Positions 35,860 to 44,977 of a stretch of DNA of 64,000 nt are shown here, in pieces. The notes under the pieces are model-generated. The model searched no databases. It was not told the DNA's origin and saw only the letters and a program-made list of their open reading frames with translations. The position numbers and the translations under genes were made by a program. How positions within the stretch are numbered: the stretch's first letter is position 1; each line of letters begins with the position of its first letter. This DNA comes from JAAXHH01 sp965248395 (GTDB lineage: Bacteria > JAAXHH01), in NCBI GenBank assembly GCA_965248395.1, contig OZ252103.1:248001-312000 (forward strand), read 5' to 3'.

Positions 35860-37491
35860 TCAGGCCTCGTCCATGAAAGGATAACACCAGTCCGTCGGCG
35901 GAACCATGGTTTCCTTGATCGTCCGGGCGCTCATCCACCGCAGCAGGTTCATCGGGCTGCCCGCCTTGTCGTTCGTCCCAGACGCCCGCGCCCCGCCGAA
36001 GGGCTGCTGTCCCACGACGGCGCCGGTGGGCTTGTCGTTGATATAGAAATTGCCGGCCGCGTTGCGCAGGAAGTCCGATATGCGGACGATGGCCTCGCGG
36101 TCCCGGGCGAATACGGCGCCGGTCAAGGCATATGGCGAGGTGTCGTCGCACAGCGCGAGGGTCTCGTCCAGCCGCTCGTCGTCGTAAACGTATATCGTCA
36201 GTACGGGTCCGAAGATCTCTTCTTCCATGGTCCTGAACCGTGGGTTCGACGTCACGATGGTCGTGGGTTCGACAAACCAGCCCCGCTCCCGGTCGCACCC
36301 GCCCCCGGTGATGATCTCGGCATCGTCCGCCGACCGGGCGTATTCGATGTATTCGGCGATCCGGTCGAAGGACGCCTCGTCGATCACGGCCGCCATGAAG
36401 TTAGTGAAGTCTTCCGGATCGCCCACCCGGATCTTCGCGACTTCCGCGGTGAACCGCTCCCTAAAGATCGGCCACAGGGAACTGGGCACGTACATCCGGG
36501 AGGCCGCGGAACACTTCTGCCCCTGGTATTCGAAGGCGCCGCGGATCGCCGCTGCGACGAGGGCTTCTACGTCCGCCGAAGCGTGGACGAAGATGAAATC
36601 CTTGCCGCCCGTCTCGCCCACGATGCGGGGGTAGTACTTCATGCGCGCCAGGTTTCCGGCCACGCTGCGGTACATCTGCTGAAACGTGGATGTAGAACCC
36701 GTGAAGTGGATGCCAGCCAGGTCGGGGCTTTTCAGCACCGGATCGCCCACCTCGCCGCCGGAGCCGGGGATGAAGTTGATCACGCCGGGAGGCAGTCCGG
36801 CCTCCTGCAGCAACCGCATGACGTGCCAGGCCGAGTAGACAGCCGTGGATGCCGGTTTCCAGAGTACCGAACAGCCGGTGAGGGCCGGCGCCGTCGGCAG
36901 GTTGCCGCTGATGGCGGTGAAATTGAAGGGGGTTACGGCGAAGACGAATCCCTCCAGGGCCCGGTACTCGACGCGGTTCCAGACACCCGGGGAGGAGGCC
37001 GGCTGGTCGCTCATCAACTGCGCAAGGTAAGAGACGTTGAACCGCCAGAAATCGATCAGTTCGCAGGCCGCATCGATTTCGGCCTGGAATACCGTCTTGG
37101 ACTGTCCCAGCATGGTCGCGGTGTTGACCGTCTGGCGCCAGGGTCCGGCGAGGAGATCGGCCGCCTTCATGATAACGGACGCGCGGTGCTCCCAGGGCAT
37201 GTCCGCCCACGTCTTGCCGGCCTCGAGAGCCGCGTCGATCGCCATGCGAACTTCGGTCTCGCCCGCCTTGTGGTACACACCCAGGTCGAGGGCGTGGTCG
37301 TGGGGAGCGCGGAGTGGTGCGGTGCGCCCCGTCCTCACCTCCCGGCCGCCGATGATCAACGGGATATCGACGGGCGTTGATTTCATCTGTTGAAGCGTCG
37401 CCTTGACGGCCGCTCGTTCAGCCGATCCGGGCGCATAGTCCAGGACCGGTTCGTTGTAGGGGTGAGGCGGATTGAAGCGTGCGTTGGCCAT
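35860..37491 (-). CDS. pruA: L-glutamate gamma-semialdehyde dehydrogenase (delta-1-pyrroline-5-carboxylate dehydrogenase)
   Basis: This 543-residue aldehyde dehydrogenase of the single-function PruA/RocA (ALDH4-like) group has NFTAISGNLPTAPALTG and IHFTGSTSTFQQM (NAD binding), the general base in GETGGKDF, and the nucleophile cysteine in YQGQKCSAASR. TMEEEIFGPVLTIYVY and QPFGGARASGTNDKAG follow. It oxidises glutamate semialdehyde to glutamate in proline breakdown. I use the ATG at 37491; the frame is open to 37623, but the family starts here. There is no Shine-Dalgarno; a promoter places the start of transcription almost on the ATG, so the mRNA may be leaderless. No proline dehydrogenase is in the window. 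Confidence 0.94.
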   Translation of the reverse strand: MANARFNPPHPYNEPVLDYAPGSAERAAVKATLQQMKSTPVDIPLIIGGREVRTGRTAPLRAPHDHALDLGVYHKAGETEVRMAIDAALEAGKTWADMPWEHRASVIMKAADLLAGPWRQTVNTATMLGQSKTVFQAEIDAACELIDFWRFNVSYLAQLMSDQPASSPGVWNRVEYRALEGFVFAVTPFNFTAISGNLPTAPALTGCSVLWKPASTAVYSAWHVMRLLQEAGLPPGVINFIPGSGGEVGDPVLKSPDLAGIHFTGSTSTFQQMYRSVAGNLARMKYYPRIVGETGGKDFIFVHASADVEALVAAAIRGAFEYQGQKCSAASRMYVPSSLWPIFRERFTAEVAKIRVGDPEDFTNFMAAVIDEASFDRIAEYIEYARSADDAEIITGGGCDRERGWFVEPTTIVTSNPRFRTMEEEIFGPVLTIYVYDDERLDETLALCDDTSPYALTGAVFARDREAIVRISDFLRNAAGNFYINDKPTGAVVGQQPFGGARASGTNDKAGSPMNLLRWMSARTIKETMVPPTDWCYPFMDEA

Positions 37492-37497
37492 GTCGCA

Positions 37498-37527
37498 TAT
37501 GTACCCGGCGAGGGGCCGTGATGTCAA
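37498..37527 (-). promoter_or_regulatory. Promoter of pruA, possibly giving a leaderless mRNA
   Basis: On the minus strand TTGACA (37527-37522) and TACATA (37503-37498) are 18 bases apart. Transcription would begin about six or seven bases later, at 37491-37492, where the pruA ATG starts. Confidence 0.45.
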
Positions 37528-37752
37528 CAGTTTTCGGACCGCAGACTGTGCTGGCGATTCGTTCTCCGAATGCCGGAAAACCGGCCTTCCGCCGTGAAAC
37601 CGAATCATCACGTGCCAGCCCATTTTACCCTTGCCAGAGCGGCCGGGGATATGAGATATTGGAGGTATTCAGGAATAGGAACGCACGATTCAAAGACATG
37701 CAGGCTGTCGCGGCAGGACGGGACAGCCGCCACCCGTACCGGGGGTAGGATC

Positions 37753-38832
37753 ATGAGCACCAAACAGGAACACGGCATCAAGGCGGTAAACCAGGAATAC
37801 ACGCAATTTGACCAGGTGAAGAAGGAGCAGACCTACAACCTGGCCGAAGGGGCGGAGGGGGAAGCGTTCGACGAGGAAACACAGATCCGGACCTGCGACA
37901 TTGGCCAGTTCCTCCACGGAGGCCCAGAGGGCAAGGCGCGTTTCGCCCGCGAGATCGGCGAGGCCATGGAAGGTATCGGCTTCGTGATCCTCGAGGGACA
38001 CGAAATACCGGCCAGCCTTTACGTCGAAGCCGAGCAAAAGGTGGCCGAATTCTTCACGGCCACGCCCTTAACCGACAAGATGAAATACCAGGCCGAGCGC
38101 TTCGGTTCGGTCAACCAGGGGTATTTCCCCATCAAGCAGACCAGCCGAATGCATCCCGATCTCGTCGAAGGCTGGGTCTTCTGCCGCCGGGCCTTCAACC
38201 TGGGTGAAAACCCGGATTACCGCGAGACGGACTTCTGGCCCGCCGCCGGGTACGAGCCCTTCTTTCGGGAGATCATACGAAGCCACGAAAAATTGATCCT
38301 GCCCCTCATGCAGAGCATCCTGACCTATCTCGGCTGCGACACGACACTTTACGACGATAAACTCACCCGGACGAACTTCGGCTTCCGGCTAAACTACTAC
38401 CCGCCCATTACCGAGGAAGACGACGCGTCCGGCGCGGGACGCATGCTGGGTCATGAAGACGTCGACCTGTTCACCATCCTCCCCTCTCACGGGGTAGACG
38501 GGTTGCAGGTGCTGAACCGGGAGAACATGAAGTGGATCCGCCTCAATCCCCCGGAGGGCAGCATCATCATCAACACGGGCGACTACATGCAGCGGATCAC
38601 CAACGACCGCCTCCCCTCCACCACGCACCGGGTCAGCAAGCCGCTCGACGCCAGTCTCTTCGATTCGGCGCGCATCAGCATACCCATGGCCGTCTACGTC
38701 TGGGAGGAGGAGATGCTCGAGGTGCTGCCCAACACGGGTGAACCGAAGTACGAACCCATCTCCGCGGTCCAGTTCCATACCCGGACCACGAGCAAGTACT
38801 ACGGCGACGACTATGCCGTGGACGACGATTGA
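37753..38832 (+). CDS. Isopenicillin N synthase-like 2-oxoglutarate/Fe(II) oxygenase
   Basis: This 359-residue protein has the DIOX_N part (EGIGFVILEGHEIPASLYVEAE), then the double-stranded beta-helix with the H-x-D pair in MLGHEDVDLFTIL, the distal histidine in STTHRVSKP, and R-x-S in ARISIPM for the 2-oxoglutarate carboxylate. It resembles the IPNS/gibberellin-oxidase-like superfamily; the substrate is unknown. The ATG at 37753 has AGGA just upstream; the open frame extends back to 37570. It pairs with a PhyH-type gene 26 bases downstream. Confidence 0.87.
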   Translation: MSTKQEHGIKAVNQEYTQFDQVKKEQTYNLAEGAEGEAFDEETQIRTCDIGQFLHGGPEGKARFAREIGEAMEGIGFVILEGHEIPASLYVEAEQKVAEFFTATPLTDKMKYQAERFGSVNQGYFPIKQTSRMHPDLVEGWVFCRRAFNLGENPDYRETDFWPAAGYEPFFREIIRSHEKLILPLMQSILTYLGCDTTLYDDKLTRTNFGFRLNYYPPITEEDDASGAGRMLGHEDVDLFTILPSHGVDGLQVLNRENMKWIRLNPPEGSIIINTGDYMQRITNDRLPSTTHRVSKPLDASLFDSARISIPMAVYVWEEEMLEVLPNTGEPKYEPISAVQFHTRTTSKYYGDDYAVDDD

Positions 38833-38858
38833 GACCTTAGCCTGAGAAAGGGCGACGC

Positions 38859-39632
38859 ATGACACCCCAGGAACGCTACCTTTTCGACCTGCAGGGCTAT
38901 ATCACCGTCCCGGACGCGCTGGACGCCAGGCTGCTCGCCGAATTGAACCGGCTCCTCGATGAGAAAATCGCCCAGGAGATGGACCCCGGCGCGACCACAC
39001 ACCGGTTCTCCTTCACGCTGCTCGACTGGGGACTCGCATACCGGGAACTGATCGACAATCCGCGCATCTTGCCGTACCTGGAGCAACTGGTCAATCCCAA
39101 GTTCCGGCTGGACCACGACTACGCCGATATCATTCGCCGGGACGACGGCCCCATCGGCACGACGCTCCACGGCGGCGCCATCCCCTTCGACCCCCTCTAT
39201 TCCTACACCTGCGTCAACCAGGAGATCCGGTGCGGCCTGACCGTGGTCGCATACAACCTGAAGGACGTGAATCCCGGTGACGGCGGCTTCGGCTGCGTGC
39301 CCGGCAGCCACAAGAGCAACTTCAGGTTTCCCGACGAGTGGCGCAACCTGAAGACCGATCAGCCCTTCGTCCGTGCCGTCACAGGAAAGGCGGGGACCGC
39401 GATTATCTTCACCGAGGCGCTGACCCACGGTACGATGCCCTGGCACGGTGACGAACGCCGAACCGTCTTCTACAAGTATTCGCCCAACTCGGTGTCCTGG
39501 TACGCCCATTACTACGACGCGGACTGGTACGTCGACCTGACGGACCGGCAGCGACAGATCCTCGAGGCTCCCAACGCAAGATACGGGAATCGCGAGCGGA
39601 GCCGACGCGGGATCGGGGTCGGGATGGAGTGA
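38859..39632 (+). CDS. Phytanoyl-CoA dioxygenase (PhyH) family protein
   Basis: This 257-residue member of the PhyH superfamily has LFDLQGYITVPDALDARLLAEL at the start, PKFRLDHDYADII and TTLHGGAIPFD in the region where iron ligands are expected, GFGCVPGSHKSNFRFP, and a probable distal histidine in EALTHGTMPWHGDERRTVFYKYSP. The proximal ligands deviate from the plain H-x-D, so catalysis is less certain than for the two other PhyH genes here. It is probably cotranscribed with the IPNS-like gene. It is the last gene before the lower-GC island. Confidence 0.8.
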   Translation: MTPQERYLFDLQGYITVPDALDARLLAELNRLLDEKIAQEMDPGATTHRFSFTLLDWGLAYRELIDNPRILPYLEQLVNPKFRLDHDYADIIRRDDGPIGTTLHGGAIPFDPLYSYTCVNQEIRCGLTVVAYNLKDVNPGDGGFGCVPGSHKSNFRFPDEWRNLKTDQPFVRAVTGKAGTAIIFTEALTHGTMPWHGDERRTVFYKYSPNSVSWYAHYYDADWYVDLTDRQRQILEAPNARYGNRERSRRGIGVGME

Positions 39633-39716
39633 AGGCTTAGAATGCCGGCTTCTTATTATCGAATTCTAGACTGTTTCCTACCTGCAACAATACCAATTTC
39701 GCGTAGTAACTGACAA

Positions 39717-42251
39717 ATGGCCCTGAAGAAGTCCCAACTATACTCCTCAATCTGGCAAAGTTGTGATGAACTTCGCGGTGGCATGGACGCCTCCCAGTAT
39801 AAGGATTACGTCCTTACGCTGCTGTTCATGAAGTACGTCTCGGACAAGGCGGCCAAAGACCCGAATATGCTCATCGAAGTGCCCGAGGGCGGGAGTTTCG
39901 CCGATATCGTAAAGCTGGTCGGCGATAAAGAGATCGGCGATAAGATAAACACGGTGATCGCCGCGCTCGCGGAAGCAAACGATCTTGGGGACGTCATCGA
40001 CCAGGCGGATTTCAACGACGAAAAGAAGCTGGGGTCCGGCAAGGAGATGCAGGATAGGCTCTCCAGGCTCGTCGCCATATTCGACGATCTCGATTTCGGA
40101 GCGAACCGGACCGATGGGGATGATCTCCTCGGCGACGCCTACGAGTATCTCATGATGCACTTCGCCACGGAATCCGGCAAGAGCAAGGGACAGTTCTACA
40201 CGCCAGCGGAAGTGTCACGAGTCATGGCAAAGGTGGTCGGTATCGGTCCGGACACACGTCAGGATCAGACCATCTACGACCCGACCTGTGGATCCGGATC
40301 ACTGCTCCTCAAAGCTGCTGACGAAGCGCCTATTGGCATTACCATCTATGGGCAGGAGAAGGACATCGCCACATGGTCGCTTGCGCGAATGAACCTGATA
40401 CTGCACGACCATCCAACGGCATTTATCTGGCGTGAAAACACGCTGGCTGCTCCATACTTCACGGACCAACACGGTATCAAGACCTTCGACTTCGCAGTCG
40501 CCAACCCACCATTCTCCGACAAAGCCTGGTCCAACGGCCTCGATCCGGCTAATGACGAGTTTGGACGTTTCGCCTACGGCATCCCACCTGCCAGGAACGG
40601 CGACTACGCATTCCTTCTTCACCTCATTGCGTCGCTTAACAGCAGGGGCAAAGGCGCGATCATACTGCCGCACGGCGTACTGTTCCGGGGCAACAGGGAA
40701 GCGGACATCCGCAGAAACCTCATCCAACGAGGGTTCATCAAGGGTATCATCGGCCTGCCGTCCAACCTGTTCTACGGCACCGGTATCCCCGCCTGCATCC
40801 TGGTTTTGGACAAGGAAAACGCCCATGCGCGCGGAGGCATCTTCATGATTGACGCGAGCAAGGGCTTTCGCAAGGACGGTAACAAGAACCGCCTGCGCGA
40901 ACTGGACCTCCACCGGATCGTCGACGTGTTCAACCGGCAGACCGAGTTGCCGCGTTATTCTCGCCTGGTACCGATCGCCGAGATCGCTAGTCCCGCTAAC
41001 GACTACAACCTCAGCATCCCGCGCTACGTCGATTCCAGCGAGCCGGAAGACCTGCACGACCTCGACGCCCATTTGCACGGCGGTATTCCCGACCGTGATA
41101 TCGATGCGCTCGACACCTATTGGGATGTCTTCCCGTCGTTGCGCCGAACGTTATTCGTCGGTAACGGCCGCGCGGGATACAGCGAGAGTCTCGTCGAGAT
41201 CGGACATGTACAGACCGCCATTCTCGATAACGAGGAATTCAAATCGTACGAAGCCCGAGTTGCGGCCATTCTCAACGATTGGTGCAAGGCACTCGAGCCA
41301 ACTTTGAAGGGTCTCAATACTGATGCCATCCCCAAGGAAATCATTCGCACCCTTGCGGAGGGTCTGCTGGCGCGTTTCGCTGACCTGCCGCTGCTTGACC
41401 CGTACGACGTGTACCAGCGGTTGATGGACTATTGGGACGAAACGATGCAGGACGATGTGTACCTTATCGCCGCGGAAGGCTGGCAGGTAGGCCGCAACCT
41501 TCGTTCCTCCTATGACAAGGAAACACCGGATTTCACTATCAAGAAGGGCCGAAAGACTACCAAGTACGTTGGTGAACTAATCCCGCATTCTTTGGTTCTC
41601 GCAAGATTCTTCAAGAACGAACAGCAAGAACTGGAGCAACTCGAGGGGGAAGTTTCCGAATTGGCGGAACGTAAGGAGGAATTCGAAGAGGAACATGGTG
41701 CCGATGAGGGCGCTCTCAACGGCCTTGAAGGGAAGAGTGGTATTACCAAGGGTAATATACAGCAGCGCGTCATAGAGTTAAAGGAAGCCATTCTAAAGAC
41801 TTGTTCCGAAGGAACGCCGAAGCACAATCAGGCAAAGTCCATCAAGAAAACAACCTTTGGCGTTCATGATTGGACCAAGAACGTCCAAGACGAAGAAGGA
41901 CTATTCAAGGAGTTGGATATTCTCTACGACTATCTCCAACTCATGGAAGATGAGAAGATCCGGAAGGATACATGCAAGCAGACACGGGACACGCTACATA
42001 CTTCGGTGATCCAGAAGTACGCCACGCTCAACGAAAACGAGATAAAGACACTTGTGGTCGAAGACAAATGGTTTGCCAACATTCGGATCGCCATTGAGGG
42101 CGAGGTGCAGAGCCTGACACTGCGGCTTGCCGGGCGCGTGACAGAACTGGAAGAACGCTATGCCTGTCCGTTGCCGGAGTTGGAGCGGGAGGTTGAGGTG
42201 TTTGGTGCCAAGGTCGAGGGGCACTTGAAACGTATAGAAATTTCGCTATGA
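39717..42251 (+). CDS. hsdM: Type I restriction-modification methyltransferase subunit HsdM
   Basis: This 844-residue adenine-N6 methyltransferase has an HsdM N-terminal helical domain (residues 5-150), the SAM motif YDPTCGSGSLLL near 189 and the catalytic NPPF near 263. GNREADIRRNLIQRGFIKGIIGLPSNLFYGTGIPACILVLDK is also typical. The C-terminal 220 residues add a coiled-coil extension (KNEQQELEQLEGEVSELAERKEEFEEE), as in the longer HsdM subgroup. With HsdS it would modify the site cut by HsdR. No strong ribosome site was seen before the ATG. Its GC is lower than that of the upstream genes. Confidence 0.95.
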   Translation: MALKKSQLYSSIWQSCDELRGGMDASQYKDYVLTLLFMKYVSDKAAKDPNMLIEVPEGGSFADIVKLVGDKEIGDKINTVIAALAEANDLGDVIDQADFNDEKKLGSGKEMQDRLSRLVAIFDDLDFGANRTDGDDLLGDAYEYLMMHFATESGKSKGQFYTPAEVSRVMAKVVGIGPDTRQDQTIYDPTCGSGSLLLKAADEAPIGITIYGQEKDIATWSLARMNLILHDHPTAFIWRENTLAAPYFTDQHGIKTFDFAVANPPFSDKAWSNGLDPANDEFGRFAYGIPPARNGDYAFLLHLIASLNSRGKGAIILPHGVLFRGNREADIRRNLIQRGFIKGIIGLPSNLFYGTGIPACILVLDKENAHARGGIFMIDASKGFRKDGNKNRLRELDLHRIVDVFNRQTELPRYSRLVPIAEIASPANDYNLSIPRYVDSSEPEDLHDLDAHLHGGIPDRDIDALDTYWDVFPSLRRTLFVGNGRAGYSESLVEIGHVQTAILDNEEFKSYEARVAAILNDWCKALEPTLKGLNTDAIPKEIIRTLAEGLLARFADLPLLDPYDVYQRLMDYWDETMQDDVYLIAAEGWQVGRNLRSSYDKETPDFTIKKGRKTTKYVGELIPHSLVLARFFKNEQQELEQLEGEVSELAERKEEFEEEHGADEGALNGLEGKSGITKGNIQQRVIELKEAILKTCSEGTPKHNQAKSIKKTTFGVHDWTKNVQDEEGLFKELDILYDYLQLMEDEKIRKDTCKQTRDTLHTSVIQKYATLNENEIKTLVVEDKWFANIRIAIEGEVQSLTLRLAGRVTELEERYACPLPELEREVEVFGAKVEGHLKRIEISL

Positions 42252-42360
42252 GAGAGGGTTTTGCACTCTTAGTTGGGTGTGGATATTTCTATTAAGAAGT
42301 ACGATATGATAATCGGCCATCTGTTGACAACCTGAAGGTGTGTACGTTGGAGGAACAGAG

Positions 42361-42496
42361 ATGGCAGAACAGATAACCGTTTCGGTTGATCCCGAAGTAA
42401 CCAGATGATACCGTTCGGCTTCTTATAATGAGCGTCGCAAGCTGGATTTGCTTGTCATTTTGCGTTTGCTTGGTGCGAATCCGGGAAATCGCTCAG
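42361..42496 (+). pseudogene. Antitoxin-like gene remnant, 5' part (cut by IS copy 1)
   Basis: From an ATG with GGAGG upstream it reads MAEQITVSVDPEVTR, a TGA stop at 42406, then YRSASYNERRKLDLLVILRLL up to the IS insertion. This matches small antitoxins of the type that precede PIN toxins. Together with 43830-43922 (SLRDTVQEISRSTQQRSLTPEILQSILDEA) it would be one gene of about 75 codons. It carries a nonsense codon, a one-base frameshift near the junction, and the IS. Confidence 0.7.
42489..42496. repeat. Target-site duplication, IS copy 1, left
   Basis: TCGCTCAG here is repeated at 43830-43837, directly outside the other IS end. Confidence 0.9.
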
Positions 42497-43829
42497 GGGT
42501 CTGTCACGGATTTTGTGTAACTGACAGTTTCATGTGATGGGCACTCTGTCTTCGTACATGATGATGAACTGGTTGATTGCGGCTGTCCAGTGGACAAGGG
42601 GCCGGGTCCACCTTCGGGACAGATTGAGCAGGGCCAGATAGAGCAGTTTCCTGGCCGCCTCGTCCGTGGGGAAAGCGCCTCTGGTCTTGATGATCTTGCG
42701 CAGGCCCCGGTTCATGGATTCGATGGCATTCGTAGTGTAGATGACCTTCCTGATCTCCTGTGGGAAGGCGAAGAACGGGGTCAGATGGTCCCAGTGTCTG
42801 CGCCATAGCCGGCTGATCGTGGGATATTGCTTATCCCAGTGTTCGGCAAAGCGATAAAGCGCGGCCTCAGCCTGCTCCAAGGTAGCGGCCTGGTATATCG
42901 CCCGGAGATCCTTGGCCACCTGCTTACGGTCCTTCCAGGAGACGTAGGTCAGGCTGTTACGCACCATGTGGACGATGCAGAGCTGCACCTGGGCCTTGGG
43001 GTACACCGTCTCTATGGCCTGGGGGAAGCCGGTGAGGCCGTCGCAACAGGCGATGAAGATATCGGCAACGCCCCGGTTCTTCAGTTCGGTCAGTACGTGG
43101 AGCCAGAACTTTGCCCCTTCGTTCTGCTCGATCCAGAGCCCCAGGAGTTCCTTGTCGCCGCGCAGGTTAACGCCCAGGGCCAGGTAGACCGCCTTGTTCC
43201 GTACGCTGCCGCTATCACGTATCTTGACGAACAGGGCATCCAGGAACAGGATCGGGTAGATCTCATCCAGGGGCCGCGACTGCCAGGCCAGGGCCTCGTC
43301 GGTCACGGCGTCGGTGATCCGCGAGACCAATTCGGGCGAGATGGACACCCCGTAGAGGTCTTCGATATGGCCCTGGATATCCCGGGTGCTCATGCCCCTT
43401 GCGTACATGGAGATGATCTTGTCGTCGAAGTCGGGCCAACGCGTCTGGTACTTGCGGATCAACTTCGGATCGAAGCTGCCTTCGCGGTCCCGGGGGATCT
43501 CTACCGGCAGAGCGCCCTTGTCGTCCTTGAGCGTCTTGGTGGTCTTGCCGTTGCGACTGTTGCCGCGGTTCCTGCCATCGGGGGCATGCTTCTCGTAGCC
43601 GAGATGATCGGTGAGCTCGGCTTCCAGGATCCGCTCGGCCATGCGCTTCTTCATGCGCTTGAGCAGGCCGTCTTCGCCGAAAAGGTCCTCGGCGTCCACC
43701 CCGTCTTCCATAAGTTCATCGAGAAGACGGTCGATCTTACCTGGGGGTTTTCTTTCTCTGGCCATAGCACTTCCTCCTTTTGAGCAAGATACAGGCTATT
43801 GCCAGTTACACAAAACATGTTACAGACTC
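42497..43829 (-). mobile_element. IS256-family insertion sequence, copy 1
   Basis: This 1333-bp element has imperfect terminal inverted repeats of about 27 bp (22 matches). One end begins GGGTCTGTCACGG and the other, reversed, GAGTCTGTAACAT; both continue TTTTGTGTAACTG. It is flanked by the 8-bp duplication TCGCTCAG and encodes one transposase on the minus strand. It is inserted in the decayed antitoxin gene. It appears identical to the copy at 44978-46310 and has the same orientation. Confidence 0.95.
42530..43765 (-). CDS. IS256-family transposase, copy 1
   Basis: This 411-residue Mutator-like transposase has a basic N-terminus and an LTDHLGYEKHAPDGRNRGNSRNG segment. The DDE residues lie in LFLDALFVKIRD, CCDGLTGFP and TTNAIESMNR, with LCIVHMVRNSL between them. 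AGGAGGAAG precedes the ATG. It looks intact and so probably active. Confidence 0.96.
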   Translation of the reverse strand: MARERKPPGKIDRLLDELMEDGVDAEDLFGEDGLLKRMKKRMAERILEAELTDHLGYEKHAPDGRNRGNSRNGKTTKTLKDDKGALPVEIPRDREGSFDPKLIRKYQTRWPDFDDKIISMYARGMSTRDIQGHIEDLYGVSISPELVSRITDAVTDEALAWQSRPLDEIYPILFLDALFVKIRDSGSVRNKAVYLALGVNLRGDKELLGLWIEQNEGAKFWLHVLTELKNRGVADIFIACCDGLTGFPQAIETVYPKAQVQLCIVHMVRNSLTYVSWKDRKQVAKDLRAIYQAATLEQAEAALYRFAEHWDKQYPTISRLWRRHWDHLTPFFAFPQEIRKVIYTTNAIESMNRGLRKIIKTRGAFPTDEAARKLLYLALLNLSRRWTRPLVHWTAAINQFIIMYEDRVPIT

Positions 43830-43922
43830 TCGCTCAGAGACACGGTGCAGGAAATCAGTCGTAGCACGCAACAGCGTAGTCTGACTCCAGAGATACTGCA
43901 ATCCATCCTGGACGAAGCATGA
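43830..43922 (+). pseudogene. Antitoxin-like gene remnant, 3' part
   Basis: Begins with the right copy of the target duplication TCGCTCAG (43830-43837). It encodes SLRDTVQEISRSTQQRSLTP and the C-terminal ILQSILDEA of the interrupted antitoxin. Its TGA overlaps the ATG of the toxin remnant (ATGA). Confidence 0.7.
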
Positions 43923-44044
43923 CTCGCGTCGTCTTCGATACGAACGTCACTATCAGCGCCTAACTCTTCACCGATTCCGTGCCAGGGCGGGCGTTCATCT
44001 GGGCTTTGGGTCACGAAACGATTGAAGATAGATACTGTGCGCAG
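43919..44044 (+). pseudogene. PIN-domain toxin remnant
   Basis: Reads MTRVVFDTNVTISA, stop (TAA at 43961), then LFTDSVPGRAFIWALGH and so on before a second stop. The DTN and ISALLF-like start is that of a VapC/COG1569 PIN ribonuclease, but only the N-terminal quarter remains. It is the partner of the interrupted antitoxin; the module is dead. Confidence 0.65.
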
Positions 44045-44109
44045 GAATAGGGTATTACTTGCTCAACTATCGGAACTGCGTTACTGCCTTTCGAAACTAG
44101 GCGAATGTG

Positions 44110-44977
44110 ATGAATACGAAACGGGAGACTGTGAATAACGCCCCTGGTGATGGATGCCCTGCATTACCTGCCTGTACGCACCCGCAGACTATGCCCGCGC
44201 CGTTGCACGGCACGCAGGCAGACAGGTTGGATGAGGTGCCAGTGGGTTACAAGCGGACTGAGGTGGGGGTGATTCCAGAAGATTGGGACGTAGTGCTACT
44301 CGGCAATCTCTTTATATTCAAGAACGGTTTAAACAAGGCCAAAGGGTTTTTCGGTACGGGAACACCCATAGTCAATTACATGGACGTTTTTAAAACCCCC
44401 GGGCTTAGAATGGACGATCTATCTGGACGAGTAAACCTGAGTCACGAGGAGATCAAAAACTTCGAGGTCCGGTTGGGTGATGTGTTCTTTACACGCACAT
44501 CGGAGACAGTTGAAGACATTGGCGTGGCATCCGTTATGCTCGAAGAACCTTGTGATACCGTATTCAGTGGGTTCGTTCTTCGTGCGCGGGCTCGAGATGA
44601 TCGACTTGACGACCACTATAAGCAGTACTGCTTTGGCTCCAGAGCAATCAGGTCCCAGATCGTATCAAATGCGACATACACGACGCGCGCATTGACCAAT
44701 GGTCGATCGCTGTCAGTTGTGTGGGCCACTGTACCCCCGAAACCTGAACAACGTGCTATAGCCGAGGCATTGTCGGATGTAGATGGGTTGCTCGTTGCTT
44801 TGGACGCGCTGATCGCAAAGAAACGGGCCGTAAAGTTGGCTGCAATGGAGCAACTTCTCACTGGAAAGATTCGTCTGCCGGGGTTCAGGGGGAAGTGGGA
44901 GACAACAACGCTTGGAGATATCGCAGAGATATACAATGGAGCAACGCCAAACACTCAGATTAGTGCCTACTGGAACG
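44110..44977 (+). pseudogene. hsdS: Type I specificity subunit HsdS, 5' part, interrupted by IS copy 2
   Basis: The first half holds the TRD1 region (VGVIPEDWDVVLLGNLFIFKNG, RLGDVFFTRTSE) and the central conserved helices (PEQRAIAEALSDVDGLLVALD, MEQLLTGKIRLPGF). TRD2 then begins (TTLGDIAEIYNGATPNTQ, SAYWNG) and is cut by the IS. The frame continues 41 bases into the IS and stops at 45018, giving about 302 residues. Removing the IS and one duplication restores WNGPIPWCTPTDI in frame with 46319-46842. A half-HsdS with one TRD might still dimerise, as known for some truncated S subunits, but this is speculative here. Confidence 0.9.
44970..44977. repeat. Target-site duplication, IS copy 2, left
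   Basis: CTGGAACG here is repeated at 46311-46318 beyond the other IS end. Confidence 0.9.

Noticed and set aside
42324..42329. TTGACA before the decayed antitoxin
   Set aside because: No acceptable -10 box at 16-18 bases; not called as a promoter.
42827..43783. 318-codon plus-strand frame inside IS copy 1 (and its twin at 45308-46264)
   Set aside because: It is antisense to the intact transposase, has no known motif, and results from the GC-rich codon pattern.
43830..44977. Composite transposon with hsdS as cargo
   Set aside because: The two IS copies have different target duplications, each matched on its own flanks, so they inserted separately and the middle segment is native DNA.
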